DNA of 64,000 nucleotides. Source: Chrysomallon squamiferum (Eukaryota > Mollusca > Gastropoda > Neomphalida > Peltospiridae). The translations under genes and the position numbers were made by a program. The stretch covers positions 10,483,237 through 10,547,236 of the forward strand of contig CM022671.1 in NCBI GenBank assembly GCA_012295275.1. The letters run 5' to 3'. The notes under the pieces are model-generated. The model did not search any database. It worked only from the letters and a program-made list of their open reading frames with translations, and was not told where the DNA came from. Positions 62,644 through 64,000 of this stretch are shown here, piece by piece; the stretch's first letter is position 1; each line of letters opens with the position of its first letter.

Positions 62644-64000
62644 CTCAAAATTATATTCATCAAAATCAGAAAATTCTTCTGAAAATGATGTTTCAAAAGA
62701 GTTGATTTTATGAATTAGTCTGTCTATAAAGTGTGCATTATAAAAATTTACACTTTATTCATGAAATGACTAGAGCATATGTGAACAGTAGTATTTTTGG
62801 CATTTGAAAAAACACTGCTGACTGATGATTTTCCATGTTTGATGTAAAAATTGATTCCATTATTAAAATGTAAAAGTGCTGCTAAGATAAAATCCATTGA
62901 TTCATCACTAATTATAAGTTTAGGGCAGGAAACATTGTTATATCCAAATAGTTTCTTTTCAGCATGTCTGAAATTACAAATCCAGTCTAACACTGTTGTT
63001 GGCAATGCTTGATTTTCACTAATCATAGCTGCAACAGGGATGCCCATCTTACCTTTTCTATGATTTTTTTACAGCAAGTTCATAGTACAAGAACTGCTTA
63101 CCATCTTCATTTTTACAAACAATGCTGCCTGTAGCATCCCAATACAAAGCAACTTTTTCTACTAAATTGTGTTACAATCTTAATCCCTCTTCTGACCAAT
63201 ACAGAACATAATTAGGCTTTAAACTAATTTGTTGAATGAAACCTATACCTGTATCAGATCTTTCCTTCATTTCTTTCATTAACAGCAAAAGACTTCTTAT
63301 ACAGTCATCTCTTCTTCCTAGATTCACAAGCAATTTGATGAAACACACTTGTGTCTTTTCCATAACCACTGACATTTCCAGCTACAAGTGTGTTTGATTT
63401 AGCATTCTTAACACATTCTAAATACTGCTGCAAGGGTTTCTTACCACTAGCAAATATGTTTTTCCAATCTTCTCTGAGTTTTTTCCTCTGATAGGCCTAT
63501 GATTCTCCTCTGTAATATCATGCTTAACATTACCTGAATAACTAACATGTACAATGTTCTGTTTATACATTTTCAATCTGACATGTACAGAACAGTCTGC
63601 AAAAGTACAGCAAACAATCTATTTTTTTTTTTTTTTTTGCTAGCAGAAGTTACATGATGATGTTTAGACATGAAAACACAGTACAGATTGCTTTCTTTTA
63701 ATCCTTCAACAAAAGCATCTTGCCATTTGCCATGCTCAAATTGTCTGCCTTTTCGTAATTTAAGTAAATTTTCCACTTTCCAGCTTCCAATTCAAATGTT
63801 GTCTGCATTGGAAGTTGGTATGTAAAATACTTCTCAGATATAGGGCAACCAAGTACTTCTTCCATGGTAAGCCTTATCTAAAGATGAGGTGGATATAATT
63901 TCATCAGTGACTTTATTCTTAACATTATCCTCTGAGCTAAATTTTTCTCTATTTTCTGATATACTATCTTCATCACCTTCTCCAGTGTTGCTATCACAAT
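62644..64000 (-). pseudogene. MULE-type transposase N-terminal and catalytic part, copy B (runs off the window)
   Basis: On the - strand, from the window edge: an acidic region, CPISEKYFTYQLP, KWQDAFVEGLKESN, HFI-type linker, SLKPNYVLYW, then LYWDATGSIV with the likely first catalytic Asp (codon at 63136-63138), KMGIPVAAMISENQALP, LIISDESMDFI with the likely second Asp (62904-62906), LLHFNNGINFY and a VHICSSHFMNKV Cys-His motif. The frame then moves to FYNAHFIDRLI, which joins the SDFDEYNFE site of hAT insertion. There are stops after AVKKS and near 63175, and several frame changes. Compared with copy A, the IKEIRELL segment is missing. The order Asp-Asp-Cys/His-Glu fits MULE transposases. 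Confidence 0.6.

Overview
This window is from an AT-rich metazoan genome. Interrupted genes, GT-AG introns, an animal Piwi relic, an RNase H-bearing LINE, BED-finger hAT transposases and dense (TTA)n/(CA)n/(TC)n microsatellites all point to an animal nuclear chromosome. The transposon mix and the long ATT-type arrays resemble mollusc, possibly cephalopod, genomes, but the species is an inference. I see no complete protein-coding host gene. Most of the window is mobile-element remains, decayed gene copies and diverged repeats.

Layout. (1) 1-6352 and (2) about 43970-64000 are two arms of an inverted duplication. The outer part of each arm carries a decayed Mutator-like (MULE) DDE transposase joined to a ubiquitin-specific-protease (USP, C19)-like region: + strand at 943-3720 (copy A) and - strand at 57281-64000 (copy B). 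The inner part of each arm (4165-6352 and 43970-47397, opposite orientation) carries a putative first exon of a host-type gene starting MATAVKTLLERIPNGLRTL, with its upstream region. Copy B has been split by a hAT transposon (59847-62643) with an 8-bp target duplication, and copy A supplies the empty site. The space between the inner and outer parts is 448 bp in A and about 9.9 kb in B.

(3) 6478-10502, just inside arm A, is a multi-exon Piwi relic. Splice sites are mostly intact, but it has a frameshift, an internal deletion, a missing exon block, a nonsense codon and a duplicated splice acceptor. (4) 13703-16860 (- strand) is a broken RT plus RNase H LINE. (5) 11.8-21.2 kb and 50.4-51.8 kb hold copies of a dispersed repeat of about 1 kb; one copy contains a 638-bp TIR element with 4-bp TSDs, and its sister copy is the empty site. 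(6) 21.7-23.6 kb may be a small spliced gene (75 codons across two exons). (7) 26.8-38 kb is an old tandem-array region in which a roughly 18-bp core (AGAAATAAGCACATCTGA-like) recurs, mostly on the + strand before 31 kb and on both strands after. (8) 47557-48220 is a Tc1/mariner-like non-autonomous element. (9) 52211-54870 is a nearly complete hAT with perfect 8-bp TSDs, itself carrying a nested 239-bp MITE with its own perfect 8-bp TSDs.

The genes do not form a pathway. The most unusual items are the transposase-USP combination, with the same His-to-Arg change at the protease His box in both copies; the inverted duplication that bounds the Piwi relic; and the 31-unit minisatellite grown from a heptad at the N-terminus of a hAT transposase, whose variation is concentrated at one CpG.
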